Shown here: in pieces, positions 52,186 to 61,584 of the stretch
Numbering within the stretch: the first letter of the stretch is position 1
How the letters are laid out: each line of letters opens with the position of its first letter
NCBI GenBank assembly: GCA_036245095.1
Contig: BSWA01000002.1
Coordinates: forward strand, 186,001-250,000
Reading direction: 5' to 3'
From: Improbicoccus devescovinae
GTDB lineage: Bacteria > Bacillota > Clostridia > Oscillospirales > Acutalibacteraceae
DNA: 64,000 nt
Made by a program: the position numbers and the translations under genes
The notes under the pieces: model-generated
Told to the model about the DNA's origin: nothing
Database searches by the model: none
Seen by the model: only the letters and a program-made list of their open reading frames with translations

Positions 52186-53382
52186 TTGAATATTAATTTA
52201 ATTAAAAAAATAGGCGCATCAGTGGTAGCTTTACCGTTATTAATGAGTTTTGTTTCTAACAAAGCAGGAGCGTATGTAGCTGTAGCTGATGATTTTTCAG
52301 CAAACGAAAAGTTTAAAAACGGAAACTACGAAAGACCTGTGAGCATAGAAAGTTCAGTTTATGAAAATGCACGTCGAAGATTATATCAAATGGAGGTGAA
52401 TTTTGTTGAGACATCTAAAGCTTACAGAAGAACATTTCAAGAGCATGAAAAAGCCGTGTTGGAGTACATAGTTTTAGTACAACAGGGATTTTCGGCTATG
52501 ATAAGTTTTGTCAATCACCAAATACAGAGCATAAATAATCTCAGTGACGATGCTATGATAAAGTCTGCAAATTTAGCAGTGGAAGTAAGAGATTTAGAAG
52601 AAAAAAGACGTAGGGCATTTGCAGGATTAAACGCATTATCAGTGAATTTAAAAATCACAAGAGAGCGTTTAGTAGCAGCACAAGCAGCATATAATCGGGC
52701 ATTTGAGAGCATGGACTCAAAAAATCCAATACAAGATAAATCAGTAGTTATAAAATCAGCTAATGAAGACCTTGAAAATGGCCATGATTATAATTCAAAT
52801 AATCAAGATGATTATGATTCAGATTCAGAAGATTATGAAACAGAAGACGAACAAGATCAAGATCAAGATGATGAGAAACAACAATCTGTAGTTCCCGATT
52901 TATACTCAGCAGAAAAAGAACATGCAAAAATAGACTATACTGAGGCTAATATTAGGGAAGGAGTTGCTTTTGATAATTATTTTGAAGCTACTAATCGCCT
53001 AAAAAAAGCGGTTTATGAGAATCAAGTTGCATATAATTCATATATGGCGCTATCAATGGAAATAACACATCTTAACATGGAAAAATACAGACTTGAAGAT
53101 CAGCATCAAAAATCGATGGTTAACAACAAAGAGACAATAAATTCCATAAGAGAGATTCAGAATCAAATTTCATCTCTCCACAAAGAACAATCTGAACAGT
53201 ATGTTTTGTTTAATTTATTATTAAGTCGCACAAACACCGCATTGCAAGAAAGAGAACAAATTCGCAAGCAATTAGACGAGGCTAGATTAGAAGCCACTGA
53301 AGCACTCAAGACGTGGCGCAATATTTCTCAATTGGCTGAAACTGACATTGCTGGCAAGGAATTAGAAAATATTAAGGTTTAA
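52186..53382 (+). CDS. Secreted coiled-coil protein of unknown function
   Basis: A 398-residue protein with a clear signal peptide (ALPLLMSFVSNKAGA, cleavage near residue 28). The mature part is almost wholly helical: a coiled coil at about 50-180, a highly acidic Asp/Glu/Gln linker at about 200-235, and a second coiled coil from about 245 to 395. No lipobox, membrane anchor or sorting signal was seen. The start is TTG after GGAGG. Its 3' end overlaps the convergent ispF gene by 11 bases. It could be an envelope-spacer or a secreted host-contact protein; no family is recognised. Confidence 0.75.
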   Translation: MNINLIKKIGASVVALPLLMSFVSNKAGAYVAVADDFSANEKFKNGNYERPVSIESSVYENARRRLYQMEVNFVETSKAYRRTFQEHEKAVLEYIVLVQQGFSAMISFVNHQIQSINNLSDDAMIKSANLAVEVRDLEEKRRRAFAGLNALSVNLKITRERLVAAQAAYNRAFESMDSKNPIQDKSVVIKSANEDLENGHDYNSNNQDDYDSDSEDYETEDEQDQDQDDEKQQSVVPDLYSAEKEHAKIDYTEANIREGVAFDNYFEATNRLKKAVYENQVAYNSYMALSMEITHLNMEKYRLEDQHQKSMVNNKETINSIREIQNQISSLHKEQSEQYVLFNLLLSRTNTALQEREQIRKQLDEARLEATEALKTWRNISQLAETDIAGKELENIKV

Positions 53383-53914
53383 TTAAATTTTTAAAAATTA
53401 TGTTTTGTTTGGGATTGAACTCCCAAGCAATTTTTTTATATATTAATACTATTGCATGACATGCGATCCCAAGATGTGCGCCAGTGAAGCCCAGGCCTTC
53501 CTCGGTAGTTGATTTGATATTTAATTTATCAAAAGAAATCCCAATAATTTTTGTTAAATTTTCACGAATTATATTTATATATTTATTTAATTTTGGTGAT
53601 TGTGCTATAATAGTACAGTCTATGTTAATAATTTTATAATTTTTTTTTATTTTTTTATTAATTTCCGTTAATAATTTGAGACTAGAAATATTTTTATATT
53701 TCATATTTGAATCTGGGAAAAAACAACCTATGTCGGGCAATCCCGATGCCCCTAATAACGCGTCTATAATTGCATGAACCAAAACATCAGCATCTGAATG
53801 GCCATCTAAGCCCAGATGATAATTTATAAGTATCCCGCCCAGAATTAGTTTTTTATTTTCAATTAATTTATGAACATCGTAGCCATGACCAATTCTTAAA
53901 TTTTTAAAATTCAT
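53372..53914 (-). CDS. ispF: 2-C-methyl-D-erythritol 2,4-cyclodiphosphate synthase
   Basis: The fifth step of the MEP isoprenoid pathway. RIGHGYDVHKL and LDGHSDADVLVHAIIDALLG hold the zinc ligands, and STTEEGLGFTGAHLGIACHA closes the active site. Length is 180 residues, slightly longer than usual at the C-terminus. The start overlaps the tatD stop by one base, so the two are translationally coupled. Confidence 0.96.
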   Translation of the reverse strand: MNFKNLRIGHGYDVHKLIENKKLILGGILINYHLGLDGHSDADVLVHAIIDALLGASGLPDIGCFFPDSNMKYKNISSLKLLTEINKKIKKNYKIINIDCTIIAQSPKLNKYINIIRENLTKIIGISFDKLNIKSTTEEGLGFTGAHLGIACHAIVLIYKKIAWEFNPKQNIIFKNLIKP

Positions 53915-54672
53915 TAATTCAATCCGAAAAATTTAATTGCATTATTTTTAGTAATATTATATATATTTTCTATATTTATACCCTTAATTTCGGCTAATTT
54001 TTTAGCTGTGAATTTTATAAACGACGAATTACACAGCTTGCCTCTCATAGGAACTGGTGCAAGATATGGTGCATCAGTTTCGAGCAAAATATTTTCGATA
54101 GGAATCTGTTTTATAGTATTTATTAAATTTTCTGATTTTTTAAAAGTGATAATTCCACCAACACCGACTTTGAAATCTAAATTCAACAATTCTTTAGCAA
54201 ATTTCTGATCACCATTAAAACAATGCACCACACATTTAGGCTTATATTTTTTTAAAATTCTTAACGTGTGTTCAGACGCCTCTCGAGAGTGAACTAATAC
54301 TGGTAAATTTTTTTTTAACGCAAGTTGAATTTGTTCTTCAAAAATTCGTTCTTGTTCACTGAAATTATTAAGCCGATGAAAGTCTAATCCGATTTCTCCA
54401 ACAGCCACTATTTTGTTGTTGTTTAACATATTTTCTAATTTTTCTAAATAATTTTTGTCTAAATTTTCATTAGTGCATTCCGGATGTATTCCTACAGCGG
54501 AAAATATATAATTATATTTTTTAGAAAGCTCTATACTTTGGAATGAAGACTCTAAATTTGAGCCAACATTTATAACTGCGTACACATGTTCACTAGGTAA
54601 TTTTCCTAAAAGTTCGGAACGCACATTATCAAATGCCGAGTCATCGTAATGAGCATGTGTATCAAAAATCAA
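53914..54672 (-). CDS. tatD: TatD family metal-dependent hydrolase
   Basis: A TIM-barrel deoxyribonuclease-type hydrolase. The DTHAHYDDSAFD metal motif, GEIGLDFHR, PVLVHSREA, CVVHCFNGD and LLETDAPYLAP are in family order. The TTG at 54672 gives the canonical MIFDTHAH start and is well spaced from AAGGAAG; a GTG at 54681 overlaps that site. Length is 252 residues. Confidence 0.94.
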   Translation of the reverse strand: MIFDTHAHYDDSAFDNVRSELLGKLPSEHVYAVINVGSNLESSFQSIELSKKYNYIFSAVGIHPECTNENLDKNYLEKLENMLNNNKIVAVGEIGLDFHRLNNFSEQERIFEEQIQLALKKNLPVLVHSREASEHTLRILKKYKPKCVVHCFNGDQKFAKELLNLDFKVGVGGIITFKKSENLINTIKQIPIENILLETDAPYLAPVPMRGKLCNSSFIKFTAKKLAEIKGINIENIYNITKNNAIKFFGLN

Positions 54673-54754
54673 TAAATTCACTTCCTTTGGATACTACCAG
54701 TTTAAAAATAATAAATTTTTTAATATTATGGTTAATATATTTTAAAAGTCAATA

Positions 54755-55129
54755 TTAAACCGTGATTTTATTTTTTATTTTTTCGAATATTGCTTCACCT
54801 ATTCCCTTGACATTTTTTATTTCTTGTATATCATAAAAGCCTCCGTTATTTTCGCGATAATGGATTATTCGTTCAGCGATTACCTCGCCTATGCCCGGCA
54901 AATTTTCAGATAATTCTTGATTATCAGCTGTATTTATATTTATCAATTTTTCATTAATTTCTTGAGTTTCTTCTTGTTCTTGCAAATCACTTTTAATATA
55001 ATTCTCTTGTACTAGAATAGGAATTTTGGGAATATAAAATAAATTATAACTTATAATAAAAGCGATTAATAAACACGAAATCCCCAGTAATATTTTGTCG
55101 TTTTTGTTTAATTTCATAATTTTAGGCAT
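54755..55129 (-). CDS. comEA: ComEA-like helix-hairpin-helix protein
   Basis: A 124-residue membrane-anchored DNA-binding protein. One membrane helix lies at about residues 12-30, followed by a Glu/Gln-rich linker and two helix-hairpin-helix motifs (NTADNQELSENLPGIGEVIA; IKNVKGIGEAIFEKI). ComEA delivers DNA to the ComEC channel in competent bacteria. comEB and comEC are not adjacent, so competence itself is not shown. Confidence 0.85.
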   Translation of the reverse strand: MPKIMKLNKNDKILLGISCLLIAFIISYNLFYIPKIPILVQENYIKSDLQEQEETQEINEKLININTADNQELSENLPGIGEVIAERIIHYRENNGGFYDIQEIKNVKGIGEAIFEKIKNKITV

Positions 55130-55178
55130 CGTCTCCTGGTGATAATAAATAATAATATTATAAACAAGGTGTTATAAT

Positions 55179-56042
55179 TTGTGTAAAATAACAAAAGCAG
55201 TTATTCCGGCGGCAGGAGTAGGGACTCGGGTATTACCTATGTCCAAAGCGCTACCGAAAGAAATGTTTCCTATAGTTGACAAGCCTGCGATTCAGTATAT
55301 AATTGAAGAGGCTGTAAATTCGGGAATAACAGATATTTTAATTATAACAAATCGCGGCAAAAATATTATAGAAAATTATTTTGATTATTCTCCTGAACTT
55401 GAAAATTATCTTTTAAAATATAATAAATTAGAATATTTGGAGTTTATAAACAAAATTTATAAAATTGCAAACATATTTTTTGTGCGTCAAAACGAGGCTA
55501 GAGGTTTAGGACATGCTATCAGCAAAGCTCGAGCATTTGTTAATAATCAGCCATTCGCCGTATTATATGCCGATGATTTAATAATCAGCAAAGAGCCAGT
55601 TTGTTCTTTATTAATAAAAGCATATTATGAATTTGGGCTTAGTGTCGTTGGGGTACAAAAATTAAGTTTAAAAGAGATTGTAAAATGCAGTTCATTAGAG
55701 GTCCAAAAAATTCGCGAAAATATATTCAAATGTACAAACATGATCGAAAAACCTAAAGTTAGTGAAATTATGTCATCTTATGCGATATTAGGACGTTGTA
55801 TATTATCACCAGAAATTTTCGAAATTATAGACAAAACTTGTGCAGGGTTCGGCAATGAAATACAATTAACTGATGCTATGAAAGTATTAGCCCAAACTCG
55901 TGGTATGACCGCGGTTAATTATGCGGGAAAAAGATATGACATCGGTAGTAAACTGGGTTATGCGCTAGCATATGCTGATATTGCTGTTAATCATAAAGAA
56001 ATAGGGCGTGATTTTAAAAAATATATTAAAAATTTAATATAA
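55179..56042 (+). CDS. galU: UTP--glucose-1-phosphate uridylyltransferase
   Basis: Makes UDP-glucose from UTP and glucose 1-phosphate. The nucleotide loop AVIPAAGVGTRVLPMSKALPK, the QYIIEEAVNSGI block and EARGLGHAI are diagnostic. Length is 287 residues. Translation starts at a TTG after AAGGTG. It supplies sugar donors for surface glycans along with the dehydratase and glycosyltransferase genes. Confidence 0.95.
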   Translation: MCKITKAVIPAAGVGTRVLPMSKALPKEMFPIVDKPAIQYIIEEAVNSGITDILIITNRGKNIIENYFDYSPELENYLLKYNKLEYLEFINKIYKIANIFFVRQNEARGLGHAISKARAFVNNQPFAVLYADDLIISKEPVCSLLIKAYYEFGLSVVGVQKLSLKEIVKCSSLEVQKIRENIFKCTNMIEKPKVSEIMSSYAILGRCILSPEIFEIIDKTCAGFGNEIQLTDAMKVLAQTRGMTAVNYAGKRYDIGSKLGYALAYADIAVNHKEIGRDFKKYIKNLI

Positions 56043-56365
56043 AATTTAAACTATCTAATGTTTATATAAAATTTGGCATTCTTAAATCAATGGAATATAC
56101 TCAAAAATTATGAATAATTTGCAAAATAGAAAGGACATATGGGGTAGGTAAGCATTGTAGTTGTGATCTACAAAAAAGAGGAATAGTTATATTTTTAAAA
56201 TTTTTAAATTTTATTTTAATTTAACATTGAAATCTTAATATGAATATTGTATACTAAACCCCTTGTTAAATATTTGATAATTAAATATTAATTTATTGTT
56301 AATATAATATTTTGAATTTATTAAAAATTAAATAATAATTGTTTTTAAAAAGGAGTGTATTTATC
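56043..56365. other. Intergenic region between galU and glmU
   Basis: A/T-rich. A promoter for glmU lies at 56227-56255. An AAAGGA at about 56131 precedes an ATG that is stopped after two codons, an orphan ribosome-binding site. TTGTAG/CTACAA near 56156 can form a small hairpin without a following T tract. No gene is visible. Confidence 0.45.
56227..56255 (+). promoter_or_regulatory. Promoter of glmU
   Basis: TTGAAA (56227-56232) and TATACT (56250-56255) are spaced by 17 bases, about 110 bases before the start codon. Confidence 0.6.
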
Positions 56366-57382
56366 TTGACAGGTCTTAGCTGTATAATTCTGGCAGCCGG
56401 AGAAGGAACTAGAATGCAATCAAAAATTCCTAAAGTTTTATCTGAAATTTTATTTAAACCTATGTTAGGATGGGTACTTGATAGTGTAAGGCAAGCATCC
56501 ATAAATGATATATGTGTTATTATTGGTCATAAAAATGAAATGGTTGTTGAATATTTACTAAATCATGGCTATAATTGCGAAATTTCTATACAATCTGAAC
56601 GAAAAGGTACCGCTCACGCAGTTTCGTGTGCAGCTGAGTTTCTTAAATATCATGAACAAAATGATGTTTTAATAATAAATGGCGATACGCCGTTCATGGA
56701 CGTTAATTCGATTCTTAAAGCCCACGAAAAACATATAAAAAATAATAATGCCGTTACAGTTGTTACTGCCGACGTCGATGTTTCCTATGGGTATGGGCGA
56801 ATTTTACGCCAAAATGATAATATCCAATCTATAATTGAAGAATGCGATGCGACTGATGAGCAGAAAAAAATTAAAGAAATAAATTCTGGAACATATTGGT
56901 TTAATTCTCAAAAATTACTGGAATACTTAAAATTAGTTAAACCTAGTGCTATAGGTGAGTATTATCTTACTTCGATAATAAAATTATTTATTAATAATAA
57001 CCAAAAAGTTGGAACATATAGGGCTAAAAATGCAATAATTGCCCTAGGCGCAAACGATCCTGAACAATTGAAAATTTTAAATAATATAGCTAAAATGCAG
57101 GTAATTCAAAGATTTAAAGAACAGGGGATTTATATTCCGTATGAAGAAAATGTCATAATTGGTAAAGATGTGCAAATTGGCGAGGGCACTATGATTTTGT
57201 CAGATGTCACAATTAGGGACACTATTATTGGGAAAAATTGTATAATAGGACCAGAAAGTAGCATCCAGGGGCAAAATATTGCAGACAATACGCAGGTAAT
57301 TTTTCAAAATTTAGTAATCGATTCAGTAAATCATTCAGTATATTCAATGGACACAACTGCTAATAAAGTTAGCATTTTTTAA
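56366..57382 (+). CDS. glmU: GlmU-type N-acetylglucosamine-1-phosphate uridylyltransferase, C-terminally short
   Basis: The N-terminal uridylyltransferase domain is complete: LAAGEGTRMQSKIPKVL, QSERKGTAHAV, INGDTPF, GYGRILR and EINSGTYWF. After about residue 235 only a few left-handed beta-helix turns follow (NVIIGKDVQIGEGT, IGKNCIIG). The protein stops at 338 residues versus about 455 in typical GlmU, so the acetyltransferase active site is missing. The TTG at 56366 follows AAGGAGTG. It should make UDP-GlcNAc from GlcNAc-1-P, which would need another source of acetylation. Confidence 0.85.
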   Translation: MTGLSCIILAAGEGTRMQSKIPKVLSEILFKPMLGWVLDSVRQASINDICVIIGHKNEMVVEYLLNHGYNCEISIQSERKGTAHAVSCAAEFLKYHEQNDVLIINGDTPFMDVNSILKAHEKHIKNNNAVTVVTADVDVSYGYGRILRQNDNIQSIIEECDATDEQKKIKEINSGTYWFNSQKLLEYLKLVKPSAIGEYYLTSIIKLFINNNQKVGTYRAKNAIIALGANDPEQLKILNNIAKMQVIQRFKEQGIYIPYEENVIIGKDVQIGEGTMILSDVTIRDTIIGKNCIIGPESSIQGQNIADNTQVIFQNLVIDSVNHSVYSMDTTANKVSIF

Positions 57383-57467
57383 TTTATTTTATATTTAAAA
57401 TTATATAAAATTTGTTGATTATACATATTTTTAAGTTTAAAAATTAATATTTTTAGTATAATTATTC

Positions 57468-60400
57468 TTAAAAAAATGATATTTGATTACTTTCTTGTAA
57501 TTTTAAAATCCCCAAGCTTTTCATAAGATCAGTAACTGTTTTGTTTGTTTTTGTGCGGTCGCGGAAATCCAACATAGACATAAATTCCCCCTGAGTTCTC
57601 GCTGTTTGGATATTATTCGCTACAGTTTCTCCTAGACCCTCAAATGATAATAATGGAAGTCGAATTTTTTCTTCTTGGATCAAAAATTTTTTAGCATCAG
57701 ATTTATATATATCAACAGGAAGAAATTTTATATTTCTGGCATATGCTTCATTTAAAATTTGCAAAGGCATTATACTTGCCCGTTCTTTCAAGCTCGCATT
57801 ACGGCCTTTAGCCTCAAGTTCTTTCAGGCATTTTTGAACAGCCTCGCGCCCATTTGAGACCAATTCTGCTTTAATATCTTCATTTCTGACGGTAAAATAA
57901 GCAGCATAATATTCCAGAGGATAATAAACTTTATACCAAGCCAATCTCAAAGTAGAAATCATATAAGCCACAGCATGAGCTTTAGGAAACATATATTTTA
58001 TTTTTATACAAGAATTAATATACCAATCAGGAACATCATGAGATTTTAACATATTTATAATATCTGGAGTGAATTCAGAAGCAGCCTTGCCTTTTCTTAC
58101 AATTTCCATTATATTAAATGCCTGTTTTTTGTCTATATTTTTAGAAATTAAATACGTCATAATGCTATCTCTGGTCCCGATAACTTCAGAAATATTACAA
58201 ATTTTCTTTTTAATCAAGTCGCGAGCGTTTTCATGCCATACGCAGGTTCCGTGAGATAACCCGGAAATTTGCACTAAATCAGCAAAAGTTTTCGGCTTAG
58301 CATCTACTAGCATTTGTCTTACAAACGCAGTACCGACCTCCGGTAGAGAAAAAGTTCCTGTTTTCGAATTAATCTCATCTGGAGAGATCCCTAAAGCCTT
58401 TGTCGACGTAAACAAAGACATAACTTTTTTGTCGCTCATATTTACTTTTTGCACAGGAATACCAGTGAACTCTTCAAGATATTTATAAATCGTCGGTACA
58501 TCATGGCCTAGCTCATCAAGCTTACAAATCGTGTCATGAACAGCATGAAAATCAAAATGCGTAGTAATATTATCAGAAGTTTGATCATTCGCAGGATGTT
58601 GCACCGGACAAAAATCATAAATTTCCATGCCATTAGGCACAACAATCATGCCGCCGGGATGCTGCCCAGTAGTACGTTTTATGCCAGTGCAGCCCAAGGC
58701 CAGGCGGCGTTGCTCGGAATTATTAAATTTAAGTTCAGTTTCTTCGATCACTTTTTTGACGAAACCTATGCTAGATTTTTCAGCTATAGTAGAAATAGTT
58801 CCGGCTTTAAAAACATTTTTTTTACCAAATATTTCCTCAGTATATTTATGTGCTAAAGCTTGATATTCCCCAGAAAAATTTAAATCTATATCGGGCGTTT
58901 TATTACCTTCGAACCCTAAAAATGTTTCGAACGGTATATCATGGCCATCTTGATAATATAAACACCCGCAATTAGGACATTTTTTCTTAGGTAAATCGAA
59001 CCCAGAACCATATTTTTGATGAATAAATTCAGATTTTTTGCAATTAGGACATATATAATGAGGAATCAATGGATTAACCTCAGAAATCCCCGAAATAAAA
59101 GCCACAAAAGAAGAGCCTACAGAGCCTCTTGATCCCACTAAAAAACCATGGTTTTCAGAATGCTCGACCAATTTTTTCGCTACCATATATAAAACCGAAT
59201 AACTATATTTCGTAATTGACTCCAACTCTTTAGCTAGCCTATTAGCTACTATTTCCGGTAAAATTTCCCCATAACTTTTTTTAGCATTACTATTAACAAG
59301 CTTGATCAATTCTTCTTGAGCACCGGAAATTTCCGGCGGATACACTCCTTCAGGAATGGGAATCACATTTTCGATGATATCAGCAATTTTCAAGCTATTA
59401 GTAACAACGACCTCAAACGCATTTTTCTCACCCAAATACAAAAAATCCTCAATCATTTCTTTCGTATTTTTAAAATAATACGGCTGACAAGTATTTTTAA
59501 CATCTTTATATCCTTGAGCCAACTGTAAAATCTGACGAAACTTGGAATCTTCAGGATTCAAAAAATGCACATCACCAGTTGCAACGACCGGAATTCCTAG
59601 ACTTTTACCGAGTTCAAAAATTTTAATATTAAATTCTTTTAATTTATCAATTCCTCCATAAACAGATTCATCATCTAATAAAAACTGGTTATTTTGCACA
59701 GGCTGAATTTCCAAAAAATCATAAAACCGAGCAATTTCCTGTAATTCTTCGAACGATTTTCCCAACTTAATAGCATTAAAAACCTCGCCCGCCTCACAAC
59801 CGGAACCAATCACAAGGCCTTCTCTATATTTCGATAACACCGATTTAGGAATCCTTGGTTTTTTATAAAAATATTTCAAATGGGCCTCAGAAATCAATTT
59901 ATAAAGATTTTTAAGTCCAACTTTATTTTTAACCAATAAAATTTGATGATACACAAACTCTTTTCTTACTTCTATTTTATTTAAAAAATCTGGAAATTCA
60001 ATTGAATTATTATTAAATTTTTCTTTTAAAAAAATTTTTAAAATTTCAAGAAATATCATAGCCAAAATGCACGAATCATCGCAAGCTCTATGCGCATTAA
60101 ATTCTCCGATACCAAAAAATTGTGCAATAGTACCAAGTTTATAATTTTTTATTGTGCTAATTTTCGATTTACAAACCGAAAGAGTATCTATATATTTATA
60201 TTCAAAATTAATTTTATTTCTAACCAAAGCAGCTTTCAAAAAAGCTAAATCAAACTGAGCATTATGAGCTACCAGAACAGGATTTTCACCGCAAAATTCG
60301 ACAAATCTAGACACAGCCTCATGTTCACTCACAGCATTTTCACGAATCATTTCATTCGTAATCCCCGTAAGTTCGACAATTCTCGCTGGAATTTTCCTCA

Positions 60401-61529
60401 TAGGATCAACGAAGCATTCGAAGTTATTTTCAAAATCAATTAATTTAGATTTCTTTTTTAACAATAAATTAACATTCTCAAGTTTCACAGCCCCGATCTC
60501 GATAATTCTATCCATCGCAGCGCTAAAACCGGTAGTTTCAAGATCAAAACACACATAATTCAAATTAAAATCCGACCCATTCACATTCGAAACATTATTA
60601 GTATCATTAACAAAATAACTTTCGACGCCATAAATTACTTTAAAATCGACGTTTTGGCCGTGTTTTTTTTTAATATTTTTCAAAGCATGCATTGCCTCTG
60701 GGAACGCCTGCACCACACCATGATCCGTTATCGCGATAGCTTTATGTCCCCACTCATAAGCCTTTTCGATAAATTTACTAACAGGAGTAATTCCATCCAT
60801 AGCAGACATTGAACTATGCAAATGTAATTCCACGCGTTTTTTAGGTGAATTATCTAAAATTTTAATTTTATCAATCAAACTTATATCTAAAACCGACATA
60901 AAAATTTCTTTTTCAAGCGAGTCAAACAAAGCATTTCCATTCACAAAAAGCGTTTGCCCTACTTTCAAATTGGAAAACAACTGATAATTTTTAAGATTAT
61001 AATCATTTCCATACATTTTCAAACTCACAGAGCTCGTGTAATCCGTTATTTTAACAATAAAAATATTCACTTTCTTTTTTGTCAAGACTTCACTAACTTC
61101 GAACACGTCCCCCCAAATCGCAACAGGACCCTCAGAATTTATATCTTTAATATTAACAATTTCTTTAATTTTTTCTTTAATTTCCTGCCCAATAAATACT
61201 TCTATTTTGCTAAAATCAGGTCTAGGTAATAAAAAATCATCTTTTCTAACTTCTACACCACAAATATTTGGAACCGAATTTTCTTTATTAATATCTTTTT
61301 TAATCAATTCTGTTTCAAAAACAACATGACTAACATTAAATTTATTTTTAATTAATAACTTCATTTCGAGTTTACAATTTTCATCAATTTTATCAAAATC
61401 TAACAATTTTAAATTAATTAAATTCATTTTTTTATCTATTTTAACTGATTCAATAACCACATTAGAAAAATTTCTCAACAATTTTTCATTTAAGTCCAAA
61501 TATTTAACAAAAAGATCGTTAAAATTCAC
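57468..61529 (-). CDS. polC: DNA polymerase III PolC-type alpha subunit
   Basis: The replicative polymerase of low-G+C Gram-positives, 1353 residues. The order is an OB domain near residue 140, a PHP domain (RVELHLHSSMSAMDGI) with an inserted 3'-5' exonuclease (VCFDLETTGFSAAMDRIIEIG), then the polymerase with a zinc module (CPNCKKSE; CPNCGC) and FGKKNVFKAGTISTIAEK. The catalytic Asp pair is in TPDIDLNF. GTG is the start. This PHP-exonuclease nesting is specific to PolC and supports the Firmicutes assignment. Confidence 0.97.
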   Translation of the reverse strand: MNFNDLFVKYLDLNEKLLRNFSNVVIESVKIDKKMNLINLKLLDFDKIDENCKLEMKLLIKNKFNVSHVVFETELIKKDINKENSVPNICGVEVRKDDFLLPRPDFSKIEVFIGQEIKEKIKEIVNIKDINSEGPVAIWGDVFEVSEVLTKKKVNIFIVKITDYTSSVSLKMYGNDYNLKNYQLFSNLKVGQTLFVNGNALFDSLEKEIFMSVLDISLIDKIKILDNSPKKRVELHLHSSMSAMDGITPVSKFIEKAYEWGHKAIAITDHGVVQAFPEAMHALKNIKKKHGQNVDFKVIYGVESYFVNDTNNVSNVNGSDFNLNYVCFDLETTGFSAAMDRIIEIGAVKLENVNLLLKKKSKLIDFENNFECFVDPMRKIPARIVELTGITNEMIRENAVSEHEAVSRFVEFCGENPVLVAHNAQFDLAFLKAALVRNKINFEYKYIDTLSVCKSKISTIKNYKLGTIAQFFGIGEFNAHRACDDSCILAMIFLEILKIFLKEKFNNNSIEFPDFLNKIEVRKEFVYHQILLVKNKVGLKNLYKLISEAHLKYFYKKPRIPKSVLSKYREGLVIGSGCEAGEVFNAIKLGKSFEELQEIARFYDFLEIQPVQNNQFLLDDESVYGGIDKLKEFNIKIFELGKSLGIPVVATGDVHFLNPEDSKFRQILQLAQGYKDVKNTCQPYYFKNTKEMIEDFLYLGEKNAFEVVVTNSLKIADIIENVIPIPEGVYPPEISGAQEELIKLVNSNAKKSYGEILPEIVANRLAKELESITKYSYSVLYMVAKKLVEHSENHGFLVGSRGSVGSSFVAFISGISEVNPLIPHYICPNCKKSEFIHQKYGSGFDLPKKKCPNCGCLYYQDGHDIPFETFLGFEGNKTPDIDLNFSGEYQALAHKYTEEIFGKKNVFKAGTISTIAEKSSIGFVKKVIEETELKFNNSEQRRLALGCTGIKRTTGQHPGGMIVVPNGMEIYDFCPVQHPANDQTSDNITTHFDFHAVHDTICKLDELGHDVPTIYKYLEEFTGIPVQKVNMSDKKVMSLFTSTKALGISPDEINSKTGTFSLPEVGTAFVRQMLVDAKPKTFADLVQISGLSHGTCVWHENARDLIKKKICNISEVIGTRDSIMTYLISKNIDKKQAFNIMEIVRKGKAASEFTPDIINMLKSHDVPDWYINSCIKIKYMFPKAHAVAYMISTLRLAWYKVYYPLEYYAAYFTVRNEDIKAELVSNGREAVQKCLKELEAKGRNASLKERASIMPLQILNEAYARNIKFLPVDIYKSDAKKFLIQEEKIRLPLLSFEGLGETVANNIQTARTQGEFMSMLDFRDRTKTNKTVTDLMKSLGILKLQESNQISFF

Positions 61530-61584
61530 TAAAAATCAAACCTACACTTCAATAAACTTAGGAAATTTAAACAAAAAACATTTC

